Positions 8,221 to 17,791 of a DNA stretch of 64,000 nucleotides are shown here, in pieces. A program made the translations under genes and the position numbers. Source of the stretch: Candidatus Saccharimonadota bacterium. GTDB lineage: Bacteria > Patescibacteriota > Saccharimonadia > Saccharimonadales > Saccharimonadaceae. The stretch is from positions 688,671 to 752,670 of the forward strand of contig JAUCSD010000001.1 of assembly GCA_030445245.1 (NCBI GenBank). The letters are read 5' to 3'. How positions within the stretch are numbered: the stretch's first letter is position 1; every line of letters begins with the position of its first letter. Under the pieces are notes generated by a model. The model made no database searches. It worked only from the letters and a program-made list of their open reading frames with translations, and was not told the origin of the DNA.

Positions 8221-11034
8221 CTAGAGAAGTTCTTTAAGGTATCGTCCTGTAAACGACTCTTTCACTTTGGCAACTTGTTCGGGCGTGCCTTCAGCAACTA
8301 CCATACCACCGCCTAGTCCACCCTCAGGACCCATGTCGATAACGTGATCGGCCGACTTCACTACGTCGAGGTTGTGTTCAATAATCACCATACTGTTGCC
8401 ACCTTCAATTAGCTTCTGTAAGATAGCGATAAGTCGCTTTACATCGGCACTGTGAAGCCCTGTAGTCGGTTCATCAAGAATATAGAGTGTCTTGCCTGTC
8501 GCACGTCGAGATAGCTCTGTAGCGAGCTTAATGCGTTGCGCTTCACCACCACTAAACGTTGTTGCTGGTTGACCGAGACGAATGTAGCCAAGACCAACTT
8601 CAACCAACGTATCAAGCTTACGGGCAATGGTAGGAATATTTTCAAAGAATTTTGCCGATTGTTCAACGGTCATTTCAAGAACGTCGCTAATCGTAGCATC
8701 CTTGTATTTAATTTCAAGAGCTTCGCGGTTGTAGCGCTTGCCATTACAGACGTCACAAGTGACGTATACGTCAGGCAGGAAGTGCATTTCAATCTTGATG
8801 ACACCATCACCCTGACAGTTCTCACAGCGACCACCTTTAACATTGAAGCTGAAGCGCCCTGCTTTATAACCACGGATGTTAGCCTCGGGCGTACCAGCGA
8901 AGAGTTCACGGATAGGCGTAAAGACACCCGTGTACGTTGCCGGGTTAGAACGTGGCGTACGTCCAATAGCTGACTGATCAATAATAATTGCTTTATCGAG
9001 ATGCTTAATTCCCTCAATGTTTTCGTGAGCACCAGGTACTGTCTGGGCACGATGTAACCGAGCAGAGAGTTCCTTAGCCAGGATGTCATTAACAAGCGTC
9101 GATTTGCCGCTACCACTGACGCCGCTCACGACAGTCATAACACCAAGCGGAAATGCTACATCGATATTTTTGAGATTATTCTCACGCGCACCACGGATGA
9201 CTAATTGGCGATCCTGCATAACCTGTCGTCGCTTTTTAGGAACATCGATTTTTTCTTTACCAGATAAGTACCGACCGGTAATACTGTCCTCTTGTTCGGC
9301 GACTTCAGCCGGCGTACCCGCAGCCACGACTTCACCACCGGCTACACCCGCACCAGGACCAATATCAAGCAGATAATCTGCCTGACGGATCGTATCCTCA
9401 TCGTGTTCAACAACAAGTACCGTATTACCAAGATCACGCAGACGCTTGAGCGTGGCGATAAGGCGATCATTGTCACGTTGGTGAAGCCCGATAGATGGCT
9501 CGTCAAGAACGTACAGTACGCCTTGAAGACCTGAGCCAATTTGAGTTGCAAGACGAATACGTTGCGCCTCACCACCTGATAGAGTATTTGCAGCTCGTGC
9601 CAGCTCAAGATAGTTTAGACCCACATTACTCATAAAGCCAAGACGCTCAGTGATTTCTTTCATAATTTGACGAGCGATAAATAACTCTTGATCGGTTAAC
9701 TTAAGGTCACTCGTGAATAGGTCGAGAGCATCATCAACTCCAAGATTACAGATATCCATAATATTGAGATCGTGAACGGTCACTGCCAAAACAACGGGTT
9801 TAAGACGAGCACCCTTGCACGTATGACATTGCCGTTCGCGCATAAAGCGTTCGATATCCTTACGCATAAATTCGCTGTCTGTTTCCTTGTGACGACGTTC
9901 AAGGTTTGGAATGACACCTTCGTAGACTGATTCATAGCGACGACCAGCCCCGATCTCTACGGTATATTTCTGGCTACCAGTACCGTACAAAATTTTATCC
10001 AGATCATCTTTACTCAGTTGTCCAACTGGTACTTGTAGGCTAAAGCCATGGGCATCGGCAACCTTTCCGAGTCGCTTCATATACCAAGCATCACTGTTGA
10101 CGCGGTTGTATGGACGAATTGCGCCTTCGGATATTGTCAGGTTAGGATTGAATACCAATTCTGGATCCACTTCGAGACGACTACCGAGACCGGTACAAAC
10201 AGGACAAGCACCTTGTGGCGCGTTAAAGCTAAAGAGTCGAGGTTCAAGTTCAGGAATATCCTCATTCGGATGATCGACACAAGCATATCGCTGGCTAAAC
10301 GTCACGACAGTATCTGTTTCTGCATTCAGTAGTTCGACGACACCATCGGCGATTTCAAGTGCTTGTTCAACCGACTGAGTAATACGACCAAGAATGTCAT
10401 TATTCATGGCGATGCGGTCTACGACGATCTCGATAGTGTGTTTGTAACTTTTTTGCAGTTCAGGGAATTCATCGAGTGAGTACACGACACCATCTACTCG
10501 CGCCCTGGCAAAACCGAGCCTTCGGTATTGCTCGGGAATATGAGCAAACTCACCTTTCTTATCTTTGATAATTGGTGCCAAAATCATGAGACGCGTCCCA
10601 GATTCAATTTTCATAATTTCATCAATAATCGCCTGCGGCGTACGACGAGACACGGGCTTACCACAAACTGGACAGTGTGGCACTCCGATACGCGCGAATA
10701 AAAGTCGCAAGTAGTCGTAGATCTCAGTTACGGTAGCAACAGTCGAACGTGGGTTGCGACTTGTCGACTTCTGATCGATAGAGATTGCCGGGCTGAGACC
10801 TTCGATAGAATCGACATCAGGCTTATCCATAATGCCAAGAAACTGCCGAGCGTAGCTGCTCAAACTTTCCACATATCGACGCTGACCTTCAGCATAGATA
10901 GTATCGAAAGCAAGACTCGACTTACCAGAGCCAGATAGCCCCGTGATAACTACCAATTTATCACGAGGAATTTCAACACTGATATTTTTTAGGTTGTGCT
11001 CACGAGCACCAGTAACACGAATAACCTCTGGCAT
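8221..11034 (-). CDS. uvrA: Excinuclease ABC subunit A
   Basis: This 937-residue protein is the full-length UvrA damage sensor of nucleotide excision repair. Two ABC ATPase modules are present (Walker [10 protein letters not shown] near residue 31 and GVSGSGKST near 640). Zinc-finger cysteines appear in CPVCGK and CHTCKG of the first half and in CENCQGDG...CDVC of the second. LSGGEAQRI is present in the first module and FSGGEAQRI in the second. It works with UvrB and UvrC on DNA in the cytoplasm. TATACT sits 8 nt before the ATG, suggesting a leaderless message. Confidence 0.97.
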   Translation of the reverse strand: MPEVIRVTGAREHNLKNISVEIPRDKLVVITGLSGSGKSSLAFDTIYAEGQRRYVESLSSYARQFLGIMDKPDVDSIEGLSPAISIDQKSTSRNPRSTVATVTEIYDYLRLLFARIGVPHCPVCGKPVSRRTPQAIIDEIMKIESGTRLMILAPIIKDKKGEFAHIPEQYRRLGFARARVDGVVYSLDEFPELQKSYKHTIEIVVDRIAMNNDILGRITQSVEQALEIADGVVELLNAETDTVVTFSQRYACVDHPNEDIPELEPRLFSFNAPQGACPVCTGLGSRLEVDPELVFNPNLTISEGAIRPYNRVNSDAWYMKRLGKVADAHGFSLQVPVGQLSKDDLDKILYGTGSQKYTVEIGAGRRYESVYEGVIPNLERRHKETDSEFMRKDIERFMRERQCHTCKGARLKPVVLAVTVHDLNIMDICNLGVDDALDLFTSDLKLTDQELFIARQIMKEITERLGFMSNVGLNYLELARAANTLSGGEAQRIRLATQIGSGLQGVLYVLDEPSIGLHQRDNDRLIATLKRLRDLGNTVLVVEHDEDTIRQADYLLDIGPGAGVAGGEVVAAGTPAEVAEQEDSITGRYLSGKEKIDVPKKRRQVMQDRQLVIRGARENNLKNIDVAFPLGVMTVVSGVSGSGKSTLVNDILAKELSARLHRAQTVPGAHENIEGIKHLDKAIIIDQSAIGRTPRSNPATYTGVFTPIRELFAGTPEANIRGYKAGRFSFNVKGGRCENCQGDGVIKIEMHFLPDVYVTCDVCNGKRYNREALEIKYKDATISDVLEMTVEQSAKFFENIPTIARKLDTLVEVGLGYIRLGQPATTFSGGEAQRIKLATELSRRATGKTLYILDEPTTGLHSADVKRLIAILQKLIEGGNSMVIIEHNLDVVKSADHVIDMGPEGGLGGGMVVAEGTPEQVAKVKESFTGRYLKELL

Positions 11035-11189
11035 AACGACTTAGTATACCATGGTTTCGCCCACCTTTTCCACCCCGTCAGCCCTCTAAGTGTTTAATCG
11101 TAATAATCATCATGCTTATCTTTGCATGCTTTTGACAGGAATGCTACTATGAGTCTAAATCTTATATTACAAATAACAAGGTGTGGAAC

Positions 11190-11480
11190 ATGAAAAAAGC
11201 AATCGTCGTCGTCAGCCTAGCTAGCCTAGGTCTGGTTATTCTTATCAAATCGGGGGTGCTTGGGTCGCTCGCTCTTTTCCTACTCGTGGGAATTATTCCG
11301 GGTACAAACTATGCGCTTTCATCAAACATGATGTTACTTATTATTATGAGCATCGTATGGCTGGTTGTTGTTCGCTTTGCCGGTATGGAGTTATTCTATT
11401 TTCTGATAGACAAACGAATGACTTCTCAGAAGCCTTCTCATAAAAAACACATGCCAAAGCGTCGTTACAGCCAAATCTAG
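11190..11480 (+). CDS. Small membrane protein, unknown function
   Basis: This 96-residue protein begins MKKAIVVVSLASLG and has three hydrophobic stretches followed by a strongly basic tail (KRMTSQKPSHKKHMPKRRYSQI), which should face the cytoplasm. The ATG at 11190 follows AAGGTG at about 8 nt; an in-frame ATG lies 9 nt upstream. A TTGACA box near 11133 probably marks the promoter. The stop codon overlaps the end of the convergent sbcB gene by 4 nt. I do not recognise the family. Confidence 0.6.
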   Translation: MKKAIVVVSLASLGLVILIKSGVLGSLALFLLVGIIPGTNYALSSNMMLLIIMSIVWLVVVRFAGMELFYFLIDKRMTSQKPSHKKHMPKRRYSQI

Positions 11481-12913
11481 CCTTCACTCTCCTGACCGGA
11501 AATATCACTTGGCATAATACTCTCAGCCCATAGCTGTAGTTCTTGTAGAATAAACTGTTTTGACTCATCAGGCTCTGTTGTCGCAATTCGTTGCATTGAT
11601 TTCACAAACTGAGGTAACTGCGCATTTACATGTTCGCTACGCCAGAGTTCCCAGGCGAGTGATTCATCTTCACTCAGAACCCTTGGAAAACTGCGTGCTT
11701 TGTAATGCAAAAGAAGAGGATTCAAACGTTCATCCGTAAAGTCGGGATGGAAATCTGCTAATTCACGTTCGCTAGCATTACGGACAGTCTCAATCCGTAA
11801 TCTATCTCGATCACTAACGAAACCATCATAGAGCTGTGCTTCAGGGTCAATTGCCTTTTTAAACTCACGTCTGGTTTCAAAAATAGATCGAATATTCTCC
11901 GCAAAGTGAGGTGCTTGAAGAAGTACCGTCTTATGTTTTTCAATGGTCTCTTTATCGAGGTGTATGCGCTTCCAGCCATCAGACTGTTCCAATACCCCAA
12001 GTGGAGCTACGGCTGGAGCCCGATTGTACTGCAGCTCCTGGACGGGGAGAGATATGAAGTCATCTTTTTGTCGCTCTTCCCAGGTAGCATACAACTTCTT
12101 TTTCAGTTCTTCAGAACTAAGGTCTACGACCGTTGCGGGATCGTAGCGCAAATCGTACACGACCACGCTCCCGTTCTTGCCCATCGTGAGCGGAAAAGCA
12201 ACGGTCGTCTTTTCATGATCGGCACCGTATCGTCCGCTCGTATAGACAAAAGGCTTTTTATCTTCAAGATTCACTAATTGCTTAATCTTATTCTTGTCGC
12301 GCATGCCAAGCAGGTATTCGTATAATTGCGGCTGCTTCGTTTTGATTAAATTCGTTACGGCGATAAGAGCCTCGACGTCACTGAGCGCATCATGAGCTTT
12401 AAAGTGATCAATCCCATTTTCTTTAGTAAGAAGTTCGAGTCGGTTAGTCGCCTTTCCGTCCACAACAGGCCACACGATACCATCGGGTCGCAATGCCCGT
12501 GTCATACGGACCACATCAAGAAGATCCCAACGCGAGCGTCCATCTTTCCAACACCATTCATATGGATCATAGAAGTTCCGCCACAACAAATGGCGCACAA
12601 ACTCATCATCAAAGCTAATGTTATTGAAGCCGACCATGATAGTCTCGGGCTTGCAGATCTCTTCGCTGATAAGTTTCGCGAACTCAGCTTCAGTAAGACC
12701 ATCCATTTGAGTTTGTTGGGGAGTGATACCGGTTACCATCAATGCCTCGGGACTTGGAATCGTATCATCACTTAATTTAACGAGTACATTATATGGCTCG
12801 CCTATGGGGTTAAGCTCCATATCGGTTCGAATACCAGCAAACTGCATAATGCGGCTACTACGAGGATCGAGGCCGCTTGTTTCAAGGTCATAAAAGAAAA
12901 AGGTTTGTGCCAT
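11477..12913 (-). CDS. sbcB: Exodeoxyribonuclease I
   Basis: At 478 residues this matches the length of proteobacterial ExoI. The DEDD exonuclease core is visible: YDLETSG (acidic pair near residues 9-11), NNISFDDEF near 107-115 and HDALSDVEAL near 180. The ExoI-specific SH3-like and C-terminal regions follow. The enzyme degrades single-stranded DNA 3' to 5' in recombination and repair. Only 13 nt separate its ATG from the terminator T run of the upstream structured RNA, and a TATGCT box in that gap suggests a leaderless transcript. Confidence 0.9.
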   Translation of the reverse strand: MAQTFFFYDLETSGLDPRSSRIMQFAGIRTDMELNPIGEPYNVLVKLSDDTIPSPEALMVTGITPQQTQMDGLTEAEFAKLISEEICKPETIMVGFNNISFDDEFVRHLLWRNFYDPYEWCWKDGRSRWDLLDVVRMTRALRPDGIVWPVVDGKATNRLELLTKENGIDHFKAHDALSDVEALIAVTNLIKTKQPQLYEYLLGMRDKNKIKQLVNLEDKKPFVYTSGRYGADHEKTTVAFPLTMGKNGSVVVYDLRYDPATVVDLSSEELKKKLYATWEERQKDDFISLPVQELQYNRAPAVAPLGVLEQSDGWKRIHLDKETIEKHKTVLLQAPHFAENIRSIFETRREFKKAIDPEAQLYDGFVSDRDRLRIETVRNASERELADFHPDFTDERLNPLLLHYKARSFPRVLSEDESLAWELWRSEHVNAQLPQFVKSMQRIATTEPDESKQFILQELQLWAESIMPSDISGQESEG

Positions 12914-12926
12914 ACTCTTAGCATAA

Positions 12927-12950
12927 CAAAAAACACGCTCGCTAGCGTGT
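12927..12950 (-). terminator. Terminator of the large structured RNA unit
   Basis: On the minus strand ACACGCTAGCGAGCGTGT folds into a compact hairpin and is followed by TTTTTTGTT. It fits transcription from 13712 towards sbcB, not the reverse. Confidence 0.85.
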
Positions 12951-13712
12951 AAACAAACATTAAATTATGACAAGTTGGACATATGCGTGCCGCCCGAAGG
13001 CAGAGCGGGAGGTTCGACCCCCGGCTCCCCTCCCCTTCGGGCGACGACGTCTCATGACGACTAGACTCGCGTTCAGGCTTGTTCAGCCTTTTATCTGTCT
13101 TCGCTTGCGCATAGACCACCTCTCGTTAAATGCGAGACGGGACGATGAATTACCGTGTAGCACGCGCCGTGCTGACCGACGGTAATGTCGAGCGGGTGCA
13201 TGGGTCCGCGCTGCGGGCGGCAAAGTGAGATGGAACGGGTAGTGTCAGGCGAGCCTTTACGTCACACAAGAGTGATCAGAGCTCGCCTCAGTAAAGATAC
13301 TTTCGCACAGTCCCTCAGCTTCTTGTCGAAGATGGAATCCGTCGCGCTGTCTCGTCGAGCGCCGGGCGGATTATCTGGACGGGTGGTGCCTGCCAGGCGA
13401 GATACCGCTTGAAAGCGGGCTCGCCTAGAGTCTTCGCTTGTACACTTGTTCTCCTGGTCCGGTTGAATTCCTAGCGCCTTACCCCGAAGGGCTTGGCTCG
13501 GACGAATCCGGACTTAGGTAAAACCACTGTAATGCAACAGGTCTCCTTACGAATAAAATTACTTTTCTCCGTCAGGTGGCCCGCGTCATTTCGTCGGTTC
13601 GACGCGGATTTCTATTCACAAAAGATGAACAGGAAACCGCGTCGACGTTACGTTATATATCCAACTTGTCAATGAACTATAGGAGATACGGATCGTAACT
13701 CAACTTTATAGT
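12933..13712 (-). ncRNA. Large structured non-coding RNA of unknown class (about 785 nt)
   Basis: This stretch has no credible protein gene but reads as one structured transcript on the minus strand. A promoter (13719-13747) and an intrinsic terminator (12927-12950) bracket it. The ends pair as a 17-bp stem, 13655-13671 with 12968-12984; its one non-Watson-Crick pair is G-U on the minus strand but C-A on the plus strand, which supports the strand call. Inside are a long hairpin at 13599-13645, a UUCG-capped hairpin within 13445-13513, nested hairpins at 13395-13426, 13331-13375, 13149-13186 and 12991-13042 (10-bp outer stem CGCCCGAAGG), and a pseudoknot at 13247-13296. I looked for the conserved cores of RNase P RNA, tmRNA and SRP RNA and did not find them. 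The length class resembles OLE, ROOL or GOLLD RNAs, but no match is claimed. Confidence 0.75.
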
Positions 13713-13718
13713 GTATGT

Positions 13719-13747
13719 ATATTAACACATTAATATACAAAAGTCAA
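13719..13747 (-). promoter_or_regulatory. Promoter of the large structured RNA
   Basis: TTGACT, a 17-nt spacer and TAATAT on the minus strand predict a start near 13712. A second possible -10 box, TATAAA, lies at 13705-13710. Confidence 0.6.
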
Positions 13748-13761
13748 TGATATTTGTAATT

Positions 13762-15048
13762 TTATTGTTCAAGAAGAGGAAATTCGGTATCACCAATTTC
13801 GATGATACTGTCACCCACGGCACCAGCACGTGATAGTTCATGATTGATACCAAGTTTTTTCATGATGTCGCGAAGACGGTTGACACCTTCAAAGTTATCG
13901 AAGTTCGTACGACGAGCAAATTTCTCGATTTTGTCACCCTTGATGATGAAGTGTCCGGTTTCTTGATCTTTTTCAACAGTCCATGCATCGGCAATCTGAT
14001 TATCAGTTAGACTGATAGTTGGCATGTCATCATCAGTCGCATTGATTTCATCTTCAATCGCTCGAACATGCTCAACCTTCGTGCGAAGCGCACGAAGTAC
14101 TTCTTTAAGTCCCTTGTGAGATGGAGATGAGACGGCGAATATTTCTGCCGACTTGCCTGCTGCTACTCGTAATGCATCAATCTGCATTTGAATAATTTCA
14201 TCATCGAGTCCTTCTACCTTCGTCAGTGCAATCACTTCGGGACGCTGGATGAGTTCGCTACTGTAATTTTCAAGTTCTTTACGAATAGTCTTGTATGCAC
14301 CGGCGATGTCATCCGTATATGCATCGATAAGATGCAGGAGAACAGCTGTACGCTCTACGTGACGCAAGAATGCATCACCAAGGCCCTTGCCTTCGCTGGC
14401 GCCTTCAATGAGTCCTGGGATGTCTGCAATCAATAAGCTACTGTTATCAATGTCAGCCACACCAAGGTTAGGAGTTAGTGTTGTGAACGCATAATCAGCG
14501 ATTTCTGGTCGTGCGTTACTGACAACTGATAAGAAGGTTGATTTTCCCGCGTTTGGAAATCCTACGAGTCCGACATCAGCAATTAACTTCAGCTCGAGCT
14601 CACCTTCGAACGTATCACCCTGCTCACCAAGTTCAGCGACACGAGGCGTCTGACGAACTGATGACTTGAAGTGAGCATTGCCAAAACCACCATCACCACC
14701 TTTAGCGATAACAACACGTTGGCCGTTATCAGTAAGGTCAGCGATAATTTCGCCCTTACGACGGACAATAGTGCCCATAGGTACTTTCACAATAAGGTCT
14801 TCACCAGAACGACCGCGTTTGTTCTGCTTTGATCCGTTACGGCCGTGGAACGCTTTGAGTTCAGGCTTGAAACGAAAATCTACCAGTGTGTTGACGTTCT
14901 CACTAGCTTCAAAGATAACGTCGCCGCCCCTACCGCCGTCACCACCATCAGGGCCACCTTTATCAACATAAATTTCATGACGAAAACTAACGTTTCCGTT
15001 TCCACCGTTTCCGGCTGCGATAAATACTTTAGCTGTGTCAACAAACAT
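13762..15048 (-). CDS. obg: GTPase Obg (ribosome assembly)
   Basis: This 428-residue protein has the glycine-rich Obg fold (residues 1-155, many GGxGG repeats) and a central GTPase domain with GFPNAGKST, DIPGLIEGA and the NKxD-like LTKVEG. It ends in an OCT domain (about 340-420). Obg GTPases act in late assembly of the 50S ribosomal subunit and in stress control. TATAAT at 15057-15062 lies 8 nt before the ATG, so the mRNA is probably leaderless. Confidence 0.96.
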   Translation of the reverse strand: MFVDTAKVFIAAGNGGNGNVSFRHEIYVDKGGPDGGDGGRGGDVIFEASENVNTLVDFRFKPELKAFHGRNGSKQNKRGRSGEDLIVKVPMGTIVRRKGEIIADLTDNGQRVVIAKGGDGGFGNAHFKSSVRQTPRVAELGEQGDTFEGELELKLIADVGLVGFPNAGKSTFLSVVSNARPEIADYAFTTLTPNLGVADIDNSSLLIADIPGLIEGASEGKGLGDAFLRHVERTAVLLHLIDAYTDDIAGAYKTIRKELENYSSELIQRPEVIALTKVEGLDDEIIQMQIDALRVAAGKSAEIFAVSSPSHKGLKEVLRALRTKVEHVRAIEDEINATDDDMPTISLTDNQIADAWTVEKDQETGHFIIKGDKIEKFARRTNFDNFEGVNRLRDIMKKLGINHELSRAGAVGDSIIEIGDTEFPLLEQ

Positions 15049-15064
15049 ATTTATTCATTATACC

Positions 15065-15093
15065 AAAATCGCCTCAGTATTGACAGAGGCGAT
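15065..15093 (-). terminator. Terminator after the LysM/CHAP gene
   Basis: ATCGCCTC pairs with GAGGCGAT and is followed on the minus strand by TTT. It abuts the obg promoter. Confidence 0.65.
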
Positions 15094-15125
15094 AGTGATA
15101 TTGTATAAATAGCAGTTTTTAATTG

Positions 15126-16271
15126 TTAATGAATGAAGTTATAACGGCCACCTACAGCCTCACCCCAACTCATAGTACGGCTTGTAACTCGGTTGAAGTT
15201 ACCGGCGTAGTTCATTTCACTAATGGTAATACTTTCGCCAGGATTAACTGACTCAACAATTCCAACGTGACCAGCACCACCACCATTTTGGATGATCGAA
15301 CCAACTTCAGGATCACCATCAACGGCAAGTCCTGCAGCGCGGGCATTCATTGCCCAGGTTGCGGCATTACCCCAGTAGCTGCCAACTGGACGGCCGAGTT
15401 GCATACGGCGTTCGTAAGCGTACCAAGTACAGTTACCGAAAGCATATTTGTTACCGGCTGAGGCTCGAGCTATCTGTGAGTTTACCGTTGAGTAACCACC
15501 TAGATATGAACCTTGGCTTGCAGCATTTCGAGGTGCAACGTAGCCAGGACGTTCAGCTTCTGGCAATACACCGCCAGGGACTACAATAGTTGTACCAACG
15601 TTAAGACCGCTTAGCTCGAGGTCATTAAAGGCAACAATGCGATCTTTATTCGATGCATACTTTTGAGCAATGCTATCAATAGTGTCTCCACTCTTAACGA
15701 CGTAGATAGTTCCATCTACTGGAGGAATGACAATATTCTTGCCGACTTCGATAGCATCAGAGGTAAGGTTGTTTGCCCAACGGATCGTGTCAGCTGAAAG
15801 ACCGTAGTCACTAGCTAATTTAGCGACCGTATCACCGGCAACACCAGTATACTGCTTCATCTTACGGCTATCTGCCATAGGTTGAATGATTTGTGGTTTG
15901 CTAATCACATTACTGTCATTTTGAGCAAGTTGACTCTCAGCAGAGAGTGAGACAGAAAGGTTAGCAACGTTAGTAGCGATTGGTAACTCAGCACGCTCAG
16001 CGATACCAGCAGCAACGTTAGTTGCAACAAGTTGATCGACTGACGGCTGTGTCGAAGTACTAGGCTGGACATTTGCCGCGTTGGCGACATTGTCCATTTT
16101 TTGTGGGGGTTGGTAGCCGATGGCAACCATCGACATAATAAGCAAGAAAACACCAGTATAAGCTGCTATAGTGGTTGATTTAGGTCCGCTTTTGATCTTC
16201 TTCAAACCTGAAGAATGACGAGCAAAGACCTGTTGTTTCAGCTCAGCAGTTGTAGCTTGGGCAGAACCCAT
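15126..16271 (-). CDS. Secreted or membrane-anchored peptidoglycan hydrolase, LysM-LysM-CHAP
   Basis: This 381-residue protein has a membrane anchor or signal segment near residues 31-50 and two LysM carbohydrate-binding modules (about 140-185 and 190-235). A C-terminal CHAP domain carries the catalytic cysteine in GNCTWYAYERR (near 280) and its histidine in GAGHVGIVE. CHAP enzymes cut peptidoglycan peptide bonds, as amidases or endopeptidases. The protein would act outside the cytoplasmic membrane in wall remodelling or daughter-cell separation, or against neighbouring cells. A strong promoter (16531-16559) lies about 250 nt upstream, an unusually long leader for this genome. The ATG at 16271 lacks a nearby ribosome binding site; AGGAG lies in front of an ATT 24 nt upstream. 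Confidence 0.9.
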   Translation of the reverse strand: MGSAQATTAELKQQVFARHSSGLKKIKSGPKSTTIAAYTGVFLLIMSMVAIGYQPPQKMDNVANAANVQPSTSTQPSVDQLVATNVAAGIAERAELPIATNVANLSVSLSAESQLAQNDSNVISKPQIIQPMADSRKMKQYTGVAGDTVAKLASDYGLSADTIRWANNLTSDAIEVGKNIVIPPVDGTIYVVKSGDTIDSIAQKYASNKDRIVAFNDLELSGLNVGTTIVVPGGVLPEAERPGYVAPRNAASQGSYLGGYSTVNSQIARASAGNKYAFGNCTWYAYERRMQLGRPVGSYWGNAATWAMNARAAGLAVDGDPEVGSIIQNGGGAGHVGIVESVNPGESITISEMNYAGNFNRVTSRTMSWGEAVGGRYNFIH

Positions 16272-16530
16272 AACTGATTGAGATTCACTAATAATCGTTC
16301 TCCTGCCAGTGCATTACTGCAAAGGCGTCTACCTTAATTTGTCTTTCTTCTCGCAAATAGAACAGGGTATGTGTGTCGACCTATTTCATTAATTAATATT
16401 AGGTGAAAATGCTCTTAATTCAATACCCGTAACGACATTTATGGTAGGCGCATTTATGATTCGTATTCCACTCGCAGATGTAGCCATACAGACGACACTA
16501 GTAGACGAACTCACAAATGTGCTATGACTC
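16272..16530 (-). promoter_or_regulatory. Long 5' leader of the LysM/CHAP gene
   Basis: About 250 nt lie between the predicted transcription start and the hydrolase gene. I see a short hairpin (ACCTA/TAGGT) and a 47-codon open frame that begins inside the -10 box. No pattern I can name as a known riboswitch is visible. Regulation in this leader is possible but unproven. Confidence 0.35.
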
Positions 16531-16559
16531 ATTGTATCAGCTATTGCAAAGTATGTCAA
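16531..16559 (-). promoter_or_regulatory. Consensus-like promoter for the LysM/CHAP gene
   Basis: TTGACA, a 17-nt spacer and TACAAT on the minus strand. Confidence 0.7.
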
Positions 16560-16590
16560 TTTATTTTATGAATAGTATAATTTGTCAAGC

Positions 16591-17790
16591 TTATGGTACT
16601 AGGCACTTAATTTTACAGTGGTCACGAATATTTGCCTCATGTTCGGCATCCGTACGAGCAAAGTAGGTAATATCGTCATCTCCACTCAAAAAGTACAGAT
16701 AATCGCCTGTTGCAGGTGCCGCGACAGCCTGCAATGACGTCTCTCCGGGACTTGCGATAGGCCCGGGAGGTAGTCCGGGATTGATACGTGTATTATAGGG
16801 TGAATCAAGGCTTGGAGAAGGTGTGACACCCAGCTTTTTAGCAGCATACTGATATGTCACGTCAGACCCTAAGGCCATTCCCATTGCAAGTCGCTTAAAG
16901 AACACCTGTGCCACCTGTTTTTGATCCGTAACATGAGACACTTCTCGTTGGATGATCGAAGCTAATGTTATCCCTTGATACAAGTCTAGCCCCTGCTGCT
17001 TAAAGCCAGTAACAAGATCATCCTTCTGAATTGTCGAATAAAATTGATCAAACGTACGAAGGAGAATCTGGCTAACCGTCGCATCTGAAGGAAATGAGTA
17101 GGTTTCACCGTAGATATAACCCTCGAGATCAGCAGAAGCAGGTTTACCGGCGAATAATGGATGATCGTAGGTTTCACCTAAGGCCGCGTCTACCTCTTCA
17201 GCGCTATAGCCCGCCTTGATGAGCACGGTGCGATCTTCGGCAAGTGTAGCGCCAGGCAAGAATGTTATTGAAATATCATCAGTATTGCCCGAGACGAGAT
17301 GTGTAACGATCTCCTCCGTTGACTGAGAAGGAGATAGATTATACGTCCCTGCTTGTAGTTTTGATTTCGTATTTGAAAGACGAGTGTAAAGATCAAAGGC
17401 AAGCTGACTACGAATAACGTGCTTTTCTTCTAGCAACGTTCCGATGGCAGACGGAGAGGTTCCTTCAACGATTTGAACGCGCACCTTCGTGGTTGTTGAA
17501 TCAGAAACGGGGCGAAGTGCCGTCTTATACCACACGAATGCACCACCTGCTGTAAGGATGCCCGCTAGGATAATGATCCCGACGATCCACCATAAAAGTT
17601 TCTTTCCAAAACGTCTCTTCGACTTCTCAAGCAAGAGAGGTGGTGGCGTTGGATCGATTAAATGCACAGGAGGTGGCGTTGGTAAAGCTTCTTTCACCGA
17701 TGGCAGTGCGGACGGGCGCTGGGGGCGTACAGGACGTTGCGGAACTCGTATGTCAGATACAGGTCGTTTGGGAGGAAGAAAGTCATTCAT
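16591..17790 (-). CDS. mltG: Endolytic murein transglycosylase MltG (YceG-like)
   Basis: This 399-residue protein has a proline-rich cytoplasmic N-terminus (1-60), one membrane helix (about 66-88) and a YceG/MltG catalytic domain. Typical blocks are SIIQREVSHVTDQKQVAQVF, with the catalytic glutamate in QRE, and NPGLPPGPIASPG near the end. MltG cuts nascent glycan strands near the membrane and sets their length. The gene follows ruvX after 1 nt and is the last gene of the ftsA-like operon, fitting a role in growth and division. Confidence 0.93.
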   Translation of the reverse strand: MNDFLPPKRPVSDIRVPQRPVRPQRPSALPSVKEALPTPPPVHLIDPTPPPLLLEKSKRRFGKKLLWWIVGIIILAGILTAGGAFVWYKTALRPVSDSTTTKVRVQIVEGTSPSAIGTLLEEKHVIRSQLAFDLYTRLSNTKSKLQAGTYNLSPSQSTEEIVTHLVSGNTDDISITFLPGATLAEDRTVLIKAGYSAEEVDAALGETYDHPLFAGKPASADLEGYIYGETYSFPSDATVSQILLRTFDQFYSTIQKDDLVTGFKQQGLDLYQGITLASIIQREVSHVTDQKQVAQVFFKRLAMGMALGSDVTYQYAAKKLGVTPSPSLDSPYNTRINPGLPPGPIASPGETSLQAVAAPATGDYLYFLSGDDDITYFARTDAEHEANIRDHCKIKCLVP

Positions 17791-17791
17791 A

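Noticed and set aside
7735-8316. A 193-codon plus-strand frame across the small membrane gene and the end of uvrA
   Set aside because: It overlaps two better-supported minus-strand genes and has no ribosome site or known domain.
12967-13412. Short plus-strand open frames within the structured RNA region
   Set aside because: They lack start signals, encode Arg-rich unfamiliar peptides and fall across perfect RNA stems.
12933-13712. RNase P RNA, tmRNA or a mobile element for the large RNA region
   Set aside because: The conserved GAGGAAAGTCC and ACAGAA-type cores of RNase P, the tmRNA acceptor/tag layout and any transposase gene are not visible. The end repeats are better explained as a closing RNA stem because a wobble pair fits only one strand. 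A covariance search could still overturn this.
16272-16530. A c-di-AMP (ydaO-type) riboswitch before the LysM/CHAP gene
   Set aside because: Such riboswitches often control wall hydrolases, but I could not find the family's conserved core sequences or its multi-stem layout in this leader.
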